Positions 7,777 through 15,805 of a stretch of 64,000 bases of DNA are shown here, in pieces. Source of the DNA: an uncultured Coriobacteriaceae bacterium (GTDB taxonomy: Bacteria > Actinomycetota > Coriobacteriia > Coriobacteriales > Coriobacteriaceae); assembly GCA_944319885.1 (NCBI GenBank), contig CALUFC010000009.1:1-64000 (forward strand), given 5' to 3'. The position numbers and the translations under genes are program-made. Each line of letters begins with the position of its first letter. Position 1 is the stretch's first letter. The notes beneath the pieces are model-generated. The model worked only from the letters and a program-made list of their open reading frames with translations. It was not told the DNA's origin and made no database searches.

Positions 7777-9102
7777 ATGAACGTGGACGCGGTCATCGAC
7801 TACATCATTGGCTATTTCAGTCAGGCGACGCCCATCGTGGTGTTCAACACCATCGTCATGGGGCTGTTCACCATCTGTTTCCTCTACCAGGTCGTCTTCT
7901 TCTTCATTGGTCTCGTGCGGGGCGAATGCAAGCTGCCGCCCGCCCGTACGCAGCATCGGTATGCGTTCTTCATCGCGGCGCACAACGAGGAGCCGGTGAT
8001 CGCGAATCTGGTCCGTTCGATCAAGGCGCAGGACTATCCGGCAGAGCTCATCGACGTCTTCGTGGTGGCCGACGCCTGCACCGACGAGACCGCGCGTGTG
8101 GCTCGCGAGGCCGGTGCCATCGTCTATGAGCGCAACGATTTGGCGCGCAAAGGGAAAAGCTGGGTCATGGACTACGGCTTCGAGCGCATCCTCAAGGAAT
8201 ATCCTGATACCTACGAGGGCTTCTTCATCTTCGATGCCGACAACCTGGTGTCGCCCAATTATGTGTCGATCATGAACGATGCGTTCGACCAGGGATTCAT
8301 GGCGCTCACGAGCTACCGCAACTCGAAGAACTTCGGGAGCTCGTGGATTTCGTCGGGATATGCCACCTGGTTCTTGCGCGAGGCGCGGTTCCTCAACAAC
8401 GCGCGCATGCTCTGCGGCACCTCGTGCGCCGTATCGGGTTCGGGGTACCTGATCTCCTCCAAGATCGTGGAGGGCATGCATGGATGGCAGTTTCATACGC
8501 TCACCGAGGACATTCAGTTCTCCACCTTCTGCGCTATTCACGGTGTGCGCATCGGGTACGCGCCAGCCGAGTTCTTCGACGAGCAGCCGGTTACCTTCGC
8601 AGCGTCGTGGAAGCAGCGCATGCGGTGGACCAAAGGGTTCTACCAGGTCTTCTTTACGTATGGCAGGCATCTGGTAACGTCGATTGCCAAATATCGACGC
8701 TTCGCGGCCTACGATTTGCTCATGACCATCGCGCCGGGCATGCTGCTGACGCTGCTGTCGATCCTCGCCAACGGTACGTTCCTCATTGTCTCGATGCTGA
8801 GCCATGGGTTTCTCGCTACCGACGCCGAGATGGAGATGTGCGTGGCATCACTGGTGATGACCTTCGTTTCGATGTATATGACGTTTTTCGTGATGGGTCT
8901 GCTCACCACGCTCGTGGAGCGCTCGCATATCCATTGCGCCAAACGCTGGCGTCTCGTGACGAACCTCTTCACCTTCCCGCTGTTTATGTTCACCTACATA
9001 CCCATCACGGTGGCGGCGCTCTTCCTCAAGGTGGATTGGGTTCCCACGCCGCACAGCGTCTCGGTAACGCTCGATGATGTTGTGGGGGGCGATGCTGCCT
9101 AG
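7777..9102 (+). CDS. Membrane glycosyltransferase, GT2 (cellulose/hyaluronan synthase-like)
   Basis: 441 residues starting 12 bases after the pseudouridine synthase, with a GGGGG-type ribosome site. An N-terminal membrane helix (about 18-45) precedes the GT-A domain. That domain shows FFIAAHNEEPVI, the nucleotide-sugar motif FDADN at ~150, the acceptor/catalytic LTEDIQFS near 245, and QRMRWTKG (Q/RxxRW) at ~280. These motifs are typical of processive GT2 enzymes. Three or four membrane helices fill residues 310-425. It probably transfers sugars to an envelope glycan or lipid; the product cannot be read from the sequence. The stop overlaps that of a small convergent gene. Confidence 0.88.
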   Translation: MNVDAVIDYIIGYFSQATPIVVFNTIVMGLFTICFLYQVVFFFIGLVRGECKLPPARTQHRYAFFIAAHNEEPVIANLVRSIKAQDYPAELIDVFVVADACTDETARVAREAGAIVYERNDLARKGKSWVMDYGFERILKEYPDTYEGFFIFDADNLVSPNYVSIMNDAFDQGFMALTSYRNSKNFGSSWISSGYATWFLREARFLNNARMLCGTSCAVSGSGYLISSKIVEGMHGWQFHTLTEDIQFSTFCAIHGVRIGYAPAEFFDEQPVTFAASWKQRMRWTKGFYQVFFTYGRHLVTSIAKYRRFAAYDLLMTIAPGMLLTLLSILANGTFLIVSMLSHGFLATDAEMEMCVASLVMTFVSMYMTFFVMGLLTTLVERSHIHCAKRWRLVTNLFTFPLFMFTYIPITVAALFLKVDWVPTPHSVSVTLDDVVGGDAA

Positions 9103-9332
9103 GCGTCGTGCGCGGGCGCGTGGAGCTGTGCGCGCTCAGCGGCGGGAGCGCCGAGCATGCCGGTTGTTCCCAGCGACCAGCCGAAGGCGGCGAACACGAA
9201 GAGCGTGATGGCGATGCCCAGCAGCGCGATGAATCCGAGTACCGCGGCAGTGAGTATGTATGCGATATTCGATTGGCTGGTTTGGCAGGCGGTCGATGCG
9301 CTCGCGCTTTCAATGGGGCGGTGCTGCTCCAT
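9099..9332 (-). CDS. Small membrane protein of unknown function
   Basis: 77 residues from the ATG at 9332, with GGAGGG seven bases upstream on the minus strand (9340-9345) and a TATAAT -10 at 9365-9370. A GTG one codon earlier is less likely. The N-terminal ~23 residues are polar. One long hydrophobic segment lies at ~24-55 (AYILTAAVLGFIALLG, then ITLFVFAAFGW), followed by a polar Ala/His tail. It converges on the glycosyltransferase, and both genes stop within the palindrome CTAG at 9099-9102. Good promoter and ribosome site support a real gene. No family is recognised. Confidence 0.6.
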   Translation of the reverse strand: MEQHRPIESASASTACQTSQSNIAYILTAAVLGFIALLGIAITLFVFAAFGWSLGTTGMLGAPAAERAQLHAPAHDA

Positions 9333-9364
9333 CACGGGTCCCTCCGTATCCTCTCATGCGCTCT

Positions 9365-9370
9365 ATTATA
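9365..9370 (-). promoter_or_regulatory. -10 element for the small membrane protein
   Basis: Perfect TATAAT on the minus strand, 32 bases before the ATG at 9332. No clear -35 is seen. On the plus strand a divergent TACACT at 9376-9381 may serve the ATP-grasp gene. Confidence 0.5.
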
Positions 9371-9416
9371 TCGATTACACTTAAAGACGCAGACCCTACG
9401 TTGCCGAGGAGGCCAC

Positions 9417-10823
9417 ATGGACGCCATGATGTCGCTCGAGACGCTGAACCCCCTTGACTGCGAGCGCCGTGCCGCGCCGGCCGCGCCGCTCGACGCCGTT
9501 GCGCTTGAGGACGAGTACCTCGGCATCGTGCGCGACCTTGACGGCGATGCAGGCTCGCATGATGCGGGTGACGCCTATCTTGCGGGCACCAATGCGCTCT
9601 ACCACGGCGGTCCGGTGCAATGGAGCTTCGTGCCCAAGGTGTTCTCGCAGCGCGATGTGGGGTACCTCGCGTGGATTGCCGAGACCATGGGCACCATCAT
9701 GGAGAAGGTCACCCGTCGTTTTGCCGAAGATGCCGAGTTTCGTCGCATGTTCGGCCTCGACCCGTGCATCGAGCAGCTCGCGGCGCTGCGTGTGCCGTAT
9801 GAGTCGATCATCCCTATCGCGCGCGTTGACATCTTCCTCGATGAGCAAACGGGTGATTTCAAGTTCTGCGAGCTCAACACCGATGGTTCCTCAGGCATGC
9901 TCGTGACCGAGGAGGTCACGAGGACGAATCTGCTCACCCGTACGGGCGCCGCCTTCGCTGCGCGACATCATGTTCGCGTCTTCGACGTCTACGGTGCCTG
10001 CGCCGAGGCGGTGCTGGGTTGCTATCGCGAGGCGGGTGGTGCCGCCGAGGCACCTGCGGTGGTTGCCGTCGATTACGCGGAGAGTATCGTTGCCGAGGAG
10101 ATTCGCGAGTTCTCGCGCGTGTTTGAAGAGCATGGGGCGCGCCTGCGCTTTGCGGATATTCGCGATCTGCGCTACGAGCACGGCGTGCTTTTCGATGCGC
10201 ACGGCCCCATCGATTGCGTGTGGCGGCGTGTGGTGATTTCCGAGATGCTCGAGAAGCCCTGTTCGGGTGCCACGGCGCTCATGGATTGTGCGGCAGACGG
10301 TGCCGTTCCTGTTGTCGGCGGGTTCTGCACCTGGCCGTGCGCCACGAAGACGGTGTTCTCGGTGCTGCATGATCCTGTGGTGGAAGATTTCCTCACACCC
10401 GATGAAATCGCATTCGTACGGGCGCACGTTCCGGCAACCTACCTGCTCGATGAAACGACCGATTTGACTCGCTTTACGGAGCGTGAGCGCTGGATCGCCA
10501 AGCCGCGCGACGGCTACAACAGCATGGGCGTGCGCGCCGGCAGGGATTGCACGGAACGCGAGTGGGCGGAGGTCCTGCGCGAGATGGCGGCGACATCCGG
10601 CACCGTGCAGGAGTACGTGGTGCCCTATGCGAGCCCGAACATGGAGGGCGGCATCGCTGGACGCAATGAAGCGCCTCGTCCCTACATGAACATGGAAGGG
10701 TTGTTCTTGTTCCGCAATCACTTTGGCGGCGTCTTCACACGTTGCGGCCGCGCATCGGTGATTGGTGAATTTGCAGGACGGCTCAACATGGGCTGCCTGG
10801 TCGTGGAAGACGAGGGATTGTGA
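9417..10823 (+). CDS. Circularly permuted ATP-grasp enzyme (glutathionylspermidine synthase-like)
   Basis: 468 residues from the ATG at 9417, with GAGGAGG six bases upstream. An upstream extension of the frame to 9108 lies opposite the small membrane protein gene and is rejected. Recognisable blocks are a central FKFCELNTDGSSGM (substrate/metal loop), VDYAESIVAEE, and the late ATP-grasp lysine/glycine loop ERWIAKPRDGYNSMGVRAG at ~360-378, then a VQEYVVPY segment. Such enzymes join a carboxylate to an amine through an acyl-phosphate. The amidase half of bifunctional GspSA is absent, so this is a stand-alone ligase with unknown substrates. Its stop overlaps the start of the A24 peptidase gene. 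Confidence 0.75.
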   Translation: MDAMMSLETLNPLDCERRAAPAAPLDAVALEDEYLGIVRDLDGDAGSHDAGDAYLAGTNALYHGGPVQWSFVPKVFSQRDVGYLAWIAETMGTIMEKVTRRFAEDAEFRRMFGLDPCIEQLAALRVPYESIIPIARVDIFLDEQTGDFKFCELNTDGSSGMLVTEEVTRTNLLTRTGAAFAARHHVRVFDVYGACAEAVLGCYREAGGAAEAPAVVAVDYAESIVAEEIREFSRVFEEHGARLRFADIRDLRYEHGVLFDAHGPIDCVWRRVVISEMLEKPCSGATALMDCAADGAVPVVGGFCTWPCATKTVFSVLHDPVVEDFLTPDEIAFVRAHVPATYLLDETTDLTRFTERERWIAKPRDGYNSMGVRAGRDCTEREWAEVLREMAATSGTVQEYVVPYASPNMEGGIAGRNEAPRPYMNMEGLFLFRNHFGGVFTRCGRASVIGEFAGRLNMGCLVVEDEGL

Positions 10824-11272
10824 TGGATGCGGCCGTGGGCGCAGGCATTGCGGTGCTCGCAGGAGCTTTTGCTGCCGCTGCCGTTATCGATGCGCGCACC
10901 AAACGGCTGCCTAACGGATTGGCCGTGCTGCTTGCTGCATGCGCAGCGGCCGTTGCCGTTATGCGCGGCGGTATGCCCACGCTCGCAGCCCATGCATGCG
11001 CGGCGCTCGTGACGATGGGGCTCCTCGTGATCTTCGAGCTGGCATGGCGCCGTGCCCGCGGCGGCTTCGGGCAGGGGATGGGGGACATCAAGGCGCTGGG
11101 CGCCGCGATGCTTGCCGATCCCGCGCTGGCTCTTACGGCCTATGCGGCGGGCATGGTGATGCTCGCTCTCGCTGGTATGGTGACGCGTCGAAACGCTCTG
11201 CCGTTCTTGCCGTTTTTCGCGGTCGTCTTGAACGTCGGGCTCGTGGGGGATTGCATTGTCCGCGTGCTGTGA
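10823..11272 (+). CDS. A24-family (prepilin peptidase-like) membrane aspartic protease
   Basis: 149 residues from the ATG at 10823; a GTG one codon earlier is the alternative. The start overlaps the ATP-grasp stop, indicating translational coupling. Four or five hydrophobic helices are present. Both catalytic aspartates of the A24 domain are seen: D23 in VIDARTKRLPN and D88 in GMGDIK. The N-terminal methyltransferase domain of full-length PilD/GspO enzymes is missing, so this is the short form found in many Gram-positives. It may process prepilin-like signal sequences, but no pilin or secretion genes are in the window. Confidence 0.8.
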   Translation: MDAAVGAGIAVLAGAFAAAAVIDARTKRLPNGLAVLLAACAAAVAVMRGGMPTLAAHACAALVTMGLLVIFELAWRRARGGFGQGMGDIKALGAAMLADPALALTAYAAGMVMLALAGMVTRRNALPFLPFFAVVLNVGLVGDCIVRVL

Positions 11273-11310
11273 GATGATGGGCGCAACGAGCTTCGTGAGG
11301 AGGGGACGGC

Positions 11311-12561
11311 ATGCAAGATCAACGATATGAGGACGCGTCATCGGTTCGTGCGCGCTTGGATCGGATTCCCAACGTGCTCTCCGACGAGCTCATCGAGCGC
11401 ATGCGCGAGGATCGCGCTCGGGGATGGGTGAACCCGCATCGCACCAACGATGCCGATGCGCTTCGTCGCGAGCATCGGGCGAGCGACGAGGCGAGCATCT
11501 GGCGGCCCGCGTTCGTGCGCGATGTGGAGAAGATCATCCATACGCCCGCATACAACCGCTATGCGGGCAAGACCCAGGTGTTCTCCTTCCGCAGCAACGA
11601 CGATCTCTCGCGGCGCGGGCTTCACGTGCAGCTCGTGGCGCGCATCGCGCGCGATATCGGGTTCGCGCTCGGTCTCAACTGCGACCTTATCGAGGCCATT
11701 GGCCTCGGGCACGATCTGGGCCATACCCCCTTCGGCCATGCCGGCGAGCGTTGTTTGAACGACGTGTACCATGCACGCACCGGCCGTTGGTTCTTCCATA
11801 ACGTGCACTCGGTGCGCGTGCTCGATCGGCTCTACGGGCGCAATCTCACATTGCAAACGCTCGACGGGGCGCTCTGCCACAACGGCGAGTACGAGCAGCG
11901 CGTCTTCAAGCTGTCGGATCTCTCCAGCTTCGATGAGTTCGATTGCATCGTCGAGCGCTGCTGTGTCGAGGGGGGCCTTGCCATCGGCCACCTGCGGCCC
12001 ATGACGCTCGAGGGCTGCGTGGTGCGCATCTCGGATATCATCGCCTATGTGGGACGCGACCGTCAGGATGCGATCGCCGCCGGCTTGCTCGATGAGGACG
12101 CATTCGAAGACGGCTTGGGCGGCGGGTACAATTCGTGGATCTTGGAGCACGCCTCGGCCGACATCATCGAGCACAGCTACGGGCGCGACCGCATCGAGAT
12201 GAGTGAAGATCTCTTTTTGGAGATCCGTCGCGCCAAGGCCGAGAACTACGCTAAGATCTACCGTTCGAGCGGTATCGAGGGGGAGCGCGCCGAGGAGCTT
12301 GCCCGCGCGTTCAAGCTTGTCTATCTCAAGTGCCTCGACGATCTTGTCGCGCGCGACGAGGCAAGCTTCATCTATCGGCATCATATCCTGCGCATCGAGC
12401 AGGCGCTCGCGCACTACGGTCGCTCGTATGCGTGGGAGCGCGATCTAGAGCAGACGGTGGTCGACTATATCGCCAGCATGACCGATGGCTACTTCGCCGA
12501 GCTCGCTCAGCGGCTGTTCCCGGAGATTCGCTTCCCGCAGCGCACCTACATCGCAACATAG
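11311..12561 (+). CDS. dgt: Deoxyguanosinetriphosphate triphosphohydrolase-like HD protein
   Basis: 416 residues; ATG at 11311 with GAGGAGGGG nearby. Hydrolyses dNTPs (classically dGTP) to the nucleoside and tripolyphosphate. The N-terminal RANDPGR-like substrate region is represented by PHRTNDADALRREHRASD. The metal site includes HVQLVARIARDIG and the HD pair H134-D135 in GLGHDLGHTPFGHAGE. The RFSLQTLDGALCHNGEYE-like region and a late helical domain match the bacterial dGTPase-like family. It lies 13 bases before rarA, which suggests joint expression of a nucleotide-pool gene with a replication-repair gene. Confidence 0.93.
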   Translation: MQDQRYEDASSVRARLDRIPNVLSDELIERMREDRARGWVNPHRTNDADALRREHRASDEASIWRPAFVRDVEKIIHTPAYNRYAGKTQVFSFRSNDDLSRRGLHVQLVARIARDIGFALGLNCDLIEAIGLGHDLGHTPFGHAGERCLNDVYHARTGRWFFHNVHSVRVLDRLYGRNLTLQTLDGALCHNGEYEQRVFKLSDLSSFDEFDCIVERCCVEGGLAIGHLRPMTLEGCVVRISDIIAYVGRDRQDAIAAGLLDEDAFEDGLGGGYNSWILEHASADIIEHSYGRDRIEMSEDLFLEIRRAKAENYAKIYRSSGIEGERAEELARAFKLVYLKCLDDLVARDEASFIYRHHILRIEQALAHYGRSYAWERDLEQTVVDYIASMTDGYFAELAQRLFPEIRFPQRTYIAT

Positions 12562-12574
12562 AAATAGAGGGCCC

Positions 12575-13939
12575 ATGGAAACGCTCTTTACCAGCAATGA
12601 TAACGCGCGTGCGCTGAAGCACGCGCCGCTTGCCGTGCGCATGAGGCCCGAGAGTCTCGATGAGTACGTCGGGCAGCAAAAGGCCGTAGGTCCAGGCTCG
12701 TGGCTGCGTTCGGCGATTGAGCACGACGTGCTCTCGAGCGTGATTTTCTACGGGCCGGCAGGTACCGGCAAGACCACGCTCGCGCATATCATCGCGGCGC
12801 ATACGCGCAGCGAGTTCGTCGAGGTGTCTGCGGTCACGGGAACCGTGAAGGATCTGCGCCGCGAGATCGACGAGGCGCGCCGTCGCCTCATGGCGTATGA
12901 CCGCCGCACGATTCTGTTCATCGACGAGATCCACCGCTTCTCACGCTCCCAGCAAGATGCGCTGCTGCATGCCGTGGAGAACCGCACGGTCATCATGATC
13001 GGCGCCACGACCGAGAACCCCTATTTCGAGGTGAACTCGGCGCTGCTCTCCCGTGCGCGCGTGGTCGAGCTCGAGCATCTCACGAACGACGACATCCGCG
13101 TGCTCATTCGCCGTGCGCTCGAGGTACCACAGGGGCTTGACGGACGCTATGCTGCAAGCGACGAGGTTATCGATGCGATCGCCATGCTTGCCGCGGGCGA
13201 TGGCCGTTCGGCGCTCACCACGCTCGAGCTGGCGAGTGAGATGGCGCTTGTGCGCAGCGGTGACGGTCCTACGGGCGATGTGCCGATTGAGATCACGCTC
13301 GACGATGTGAAGATGGCCAATCCGCGACGCGGGCTCAGCTACGATAAGTCGGGCGACATGCACTACGACATCATCTCGGCGTTCATCAAGTCGATGCGCG
13401 GCAGCGATCCCGATGCCGCGGTGTACTGGCTCGCGCGGATGATCGACGCGGGGGAGGACCCGAAGTTCATCGCACGGCGCATCATGATCGCCGCGTCGGA
13501 GGACATCGGCAACGCCGATCCGCAGGCGCTGCTCGTCGCGGAGGCGGCGTTCAAGGCGGCGGAGGTCATCGGCTATCCCGAATGTCGCATCAACCTGGCG
13601 CAGGCCGCCATCTACAATGCGCTCGCGCCCAAATCGAACGCTTGCGAGGCCTCGATCGATGCGGCGCTTGCCGACGTGCGCACGAGCGGCATGCGTGAAG
13701 TGCCCGCGCACCTGCGCGATCGGCATCGCCCCGGATCGAACGAGTACGGCCCCTACCTGTATCCCCACGATTACCCTGAGGGCTGGGTTGAGCAGCGTTA
13801 TTTGCCCGAGGGGCTCGAGCGCGGGGCGTTCTGGAAACCCTCGGGCCGCGGCTGGGAGGAATGGCGCGTAGAGCAGAGCGCGCGCGACCGCTCGGGCAGG
13901 GCTCCGAAGAAGAATGGCGACACGTCGGCTGCTCGGTGA
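12575..13939 (+). CDS. rarA: Replication-associated recombination protein A (RarA/MgsA AAA+ ATPase)
   Basis: 454 residues from the ATG at 12575. The upstream frame to 12485 overlaps dgt and is not used. N-terminal RPESLDEYVGQQ precedes Walker A GPAGTGKT at 60-67. Walker B with sensor is ILFIDEIHRFSRSQQDALL near 110, and GATTENPYFEVNSALLSR is the sensor/arginine-finger region. The C-terminal tetramerisation domain contains DPDAAVYWLARMIDAGEDP and the LAPKSNA block. RarA acts on single-stranded DNA and SSB at stalled forks. The Arg/Lys-rich ~25-residue tail is not conserved. Confidence 0.95.
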   Translation: METLFTSNDNARALKHAPLAVRMRPESLDEYVGQQKAVGPGSWLRSAIEHDVLSSVIFYGPAGTGKTTLAHIIAAHTRSEFVEVSAVTGTVKDLRREIDEARRRLMAYDRRTILFIDEIHRFSRSQQDALLHAVENRTVIMIGATTENPYFEVNSALLSRARVVELEHLTNDDIRVLIRRALEVPQGLDGRYAASDEVIDAIAMLAAGDGRSALTTLELASEMALVRSGDGPTGDVPIEITLDDVKMANPRRGLSYDKSGDMHYDIISAFIKSMRGSDPDAAVYWLARMIDAGEDPKFIARRIMIAASEDIGNADPQALLVAEAAFKAAEVIGYPECRINLAQAAIYNALAPKSNACEASIDAALADVRTSGMREVPAHLRDRHRPGSNEYGPYLYPHDYPEGWVEQRYLPEGLERGAFWKPSGRGWEEWRVEQSARDRSGRAPKKNGDTSAAR

Positions 13940-13955
13940 TGCATCCGGCATGGTC

Positions 13956-13989
13956 GTTTGCGGGGCGCGCGGTAGAATCGCGCGCAAAC
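13956..13989 (+). terminator. Hairpin after rarA
   Basis: GTTTGCG (13956-13962) pairs with CGCAAAC (13983-13989), extended by an inner CGCG pairing across a GG bulge. There is no T-tract. Placed just before the next promoter, it is a probable terminator or mRNA 3' end. Confidence 0.45.
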
Positions 13990-13992
13990 GGG

Positions 13993-13998
13993 TATCAT
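13993..13998 (+). promoter_or_regulatory. -10 element candidate for the DUF948/sigma operon
   Basis: TATCAT, 57 bases before the ATG at 14055. The -35 position holds part of the preceding hairpin and gives no good match. The leader contains a 7-bp hairpin (14020-14036) just before the AGGAGG. Confidence 0.4.
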
Positions 13999-14054
13999 TG
14001 ATGCCTGTATAGGAACCGCGCGGCAGCCTCTGCCGCAAACAATCAGGAGGCACT

Positions 14055-14645
14055 ATGGAACCCCTCCAGATCATTCTCATCGTGCTCGCCGTTGCTGGCA
14101 TCTGGGCGCTCGTTGAGCTTGCGGTGTCGTTGCGCCGCGCGCGCACGACGATGGGCTCGCTCGATAAGACGGTTGACGAGCTCAATGAGACCATTGCCGA
14201 GGCCAAGCCCGTTATCTCGAAGCTCGACGGTGCGCTCGACGAGCTGCAGCCCGCGCTCACGCGCGTCGATCCGCTGCTTGAGAGCGCGACGGTCGCCGTC
14301 GATGCGCTCTCTGCCAACCTCGTGGAGGTCGAGGCTGTTGTGCGCGACGTCTCTGCGGTGACCGGTGCCGCCGCGACCGCCGGCAATGCCGTGAGCGGCA
14401 TCACCGATTCCGCGACCGAGGCCGTACATCGGTTCCTTGGTCGCCGCAAGGGCGCTCCCGCCGAGCCCGAGCGCACGCTCGAGGCGCCGGATGCCGCCGA
14501 TGGTGCGGGCGAGCCTGCTCACGACGATGCTGCACAGCAGGATGCGGCTCCCGAGGCCGACGCCGCTCCGTCACGGTACTACACCTACGATGCAACCGAG
14601 GCGACGGAAACGTCTGAGCAGGCAGGGGAGGGCGATCATGAGTAA
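14055..14645 (+). CDS. DUF948-like single-pass membrane protein
   Basis: 196 residues with CAGGAGG seven bases before the ATG. A transmembrane segment lies at ~5-23 (IILIVLAVAGIWALVELAV), followed by a long helical, coiled-coil-like region. There leucine, valine and acidic residues recur (TVDELNETIAEAKPVISKLDGALDELQ...), the pattern of DUF948 proteins. The last ~60 residues are acidic and low complexity. DUF948 proteins are often annotated as general stress proteins. It overlaps the RsbW-like gene by 8 bases and leads a stress-sigma operon, which supports an envelope or stress connection. Molecular function unknown. Confidence 0.75.
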   Translation: MEPLQIILIVLAVAGIWALVELAVSLRRARTTMGSLDKTVDELNETIAEAKPVISKLDGALDELQPALTRVDPLLESATVAVDALSANLVEVEAVVRDVSAVTGAAATAGNAVSGITDSATEAVHRFLGRRKGAPAEPERTLEAPDAADGAGEPAHDDAAQQDAAPEADAAPSRYYTYDATEATETSEQAGEGDHE

Positions 14646-15012
14646 CCAGGCTCCCATCACGCTCGCCGTCACGGCCGATCCGCGCTATGCGCGTCTTGTG
14701 CGCATGACCGCCGCCAACGTGGCCATGCTCTCGCAGATGTCGGTCGATCGGGTTGAGGATGTTCGCATGGCCGCCGAAGAGGCCTTTATCTATGCGTGCT
14801 CCGTAGTGCCCGATACGGCGCTTTCCATCTCGTTCGAGGTCGACGAGTCCCATGTCTCGCTTTCGCTTGCAAGCGCGGTCGACGAGTTTCCGTCTGCGGC
14901 AGACGGCGAGCCGGCGGCCTATGCCGATCTCATCCTCTCCGCCGTGTGCGATGCCTACGATAAGGCGACATCACCTGCGGCGCTCAACCTCTACCTCAAG
15001 GCGGACGTCTGA
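14638..15012 (+). CDS. RsbW-like anti-sigma factor lacking the ATP-binding motifs
   Basis: 124 residues from the ATG at 14638, overlapping the previous gene. The N-terminal half follows RsbW: a beta strand, then YARLVRMTAANVAMLSQMSVDRVEDVRMAAEEA. In RsbW the next residues give the N-box asparagine (EACTNA); here they read EEAFIYA, with Tyr in its place. The DxGxG and second glycine-rich loops are not recognisable, since the region reads ASAVDEFPS. The fold and the position one base before a SigB/SigF-like gene support an anti-sigma role. Kinase activity is unlikely. No STAS-domain antagonist is encoded nearby. Assignment rests on partial similarity and context. Confidence 0.65.
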   Translation: MSNQAPITLAVTADPRYARLVRMTAANVAMLSQMSVDRVEDVRMAAEEAFIYACSVVPDTALSISFEVDESHVSLSLASAVDEFPSAADGEPAAYADLILSAVCDAYDKATSPAALNLYLKADV

Positions 15013-15013
15013 T

Positions 15014-15805
15014 ATGCCGGATAGATCTACCAACGGCAAGACCGCATGGGACAAGGAGAAGACGCACGAGCTCTTCCGCCGCTATAAGGAGGAGGGCGAT
15101 ACCGACGCCCGCGAGAAGCTCGTCATGTCGCATCTGAACCTCGTGCGCTTCCTTGCGAACAAGTTCAAAAACCGCGGCGAGCCGCTCGATGATCTCATGC
15201 AGGTGGGATATCTCGGCCTGCTCAAGGCAATCGATGGCTTCGATCCCTCGCGCGGGCTCGAGTTCACCACCTATGCCACGCCCACCATCTTGGGCGAGAT
15301 CAAGCGCCATTTTCGCGATAAGGGGTGGAGCGTGCGCGTGCCGCGCCGTCTGCAGGAGCTCTCCGCCAAGGTGAATCAGGCGACCGATACGCTCACCACC
15401 ACGCTGCAGCGTTCACCGCGCATTGAGGAGATCGCCGATTATCTCGGTGCCTCCGTCGACGATGTGCTCGAGGCGATGGAGTCTTCCTCTGCCTATAGCT
15501 CGGTGCCGCTCGAGGGCACGGGTTCGGCCGATAGCGACGACGCGCCCTCAATCATCGATCGCTACGCCACCGAGGATGCTGATCTCAACCTCACCGACGA
15601 TCGCGTGCTCATCGAAGACGCGCTCGAGACGCTGTCGCCACGTGAGCGTGAGGTCATCGAGCTGCGATTCCGTGAGGGCATGACGCAGATCGAGATGGCC
15701 GAGCGTCTCGGTATCTCCCAGGTACAGGTTTCACGTCTCTTGCGGCGCACGCTCAAGAAGATCCAGGACAAGATCGATCCTTCCGGAACGATGATGCGCT
15801 CATGA
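15014..15805 (+). CDS. SigB/SigF-family alternative sigma factor
   Basis: 263 residues from the ATG at 15014, one base after the RsbW-like stop. Region 2 is clear: DLMQVGYLGLLKAIDGFDP, then LEFTTYATPTILGEIKRHFRDKGWSVRVPRR. Region 3 (LSAKVNQATDTLTTTLQRSPRIEEIADYLG) and region 4 (LSPREREVIELRFREGMTQIEMAERLGISQVQVSRLLRR) follow. This is the group 3 stress/sporulation type and directs RNA polymerase to general stress promoters. It sits directly behind a probable anti-sigma factor, as in the sigB and sigF operons. Its stop overlaps the permease start (ATGA). Confidence 0.93.
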   Translation: MPDRSTNGKTAWDKEKTHELFRRYKEEGDTDAREKLVMSHLNLVRFLANKFKNRGEPLDDLMQVGYLGLLKAIDGFDPSRGLEFTTYATPTILGEIKRHFRDKGWSVRVPRRLQELSAKVNQATDTLTTTLQRSPRIEEIADYLGASVDDVLEAMESSSAYSSVPLEGTGSADSDDAPSIIDRYATEDADLNLTDDRVLIEDALETLSPREREVIELRFREGMTQIEMAERLGISQVQVSRLLRRTLKKIQDKIDPSGTMMRS

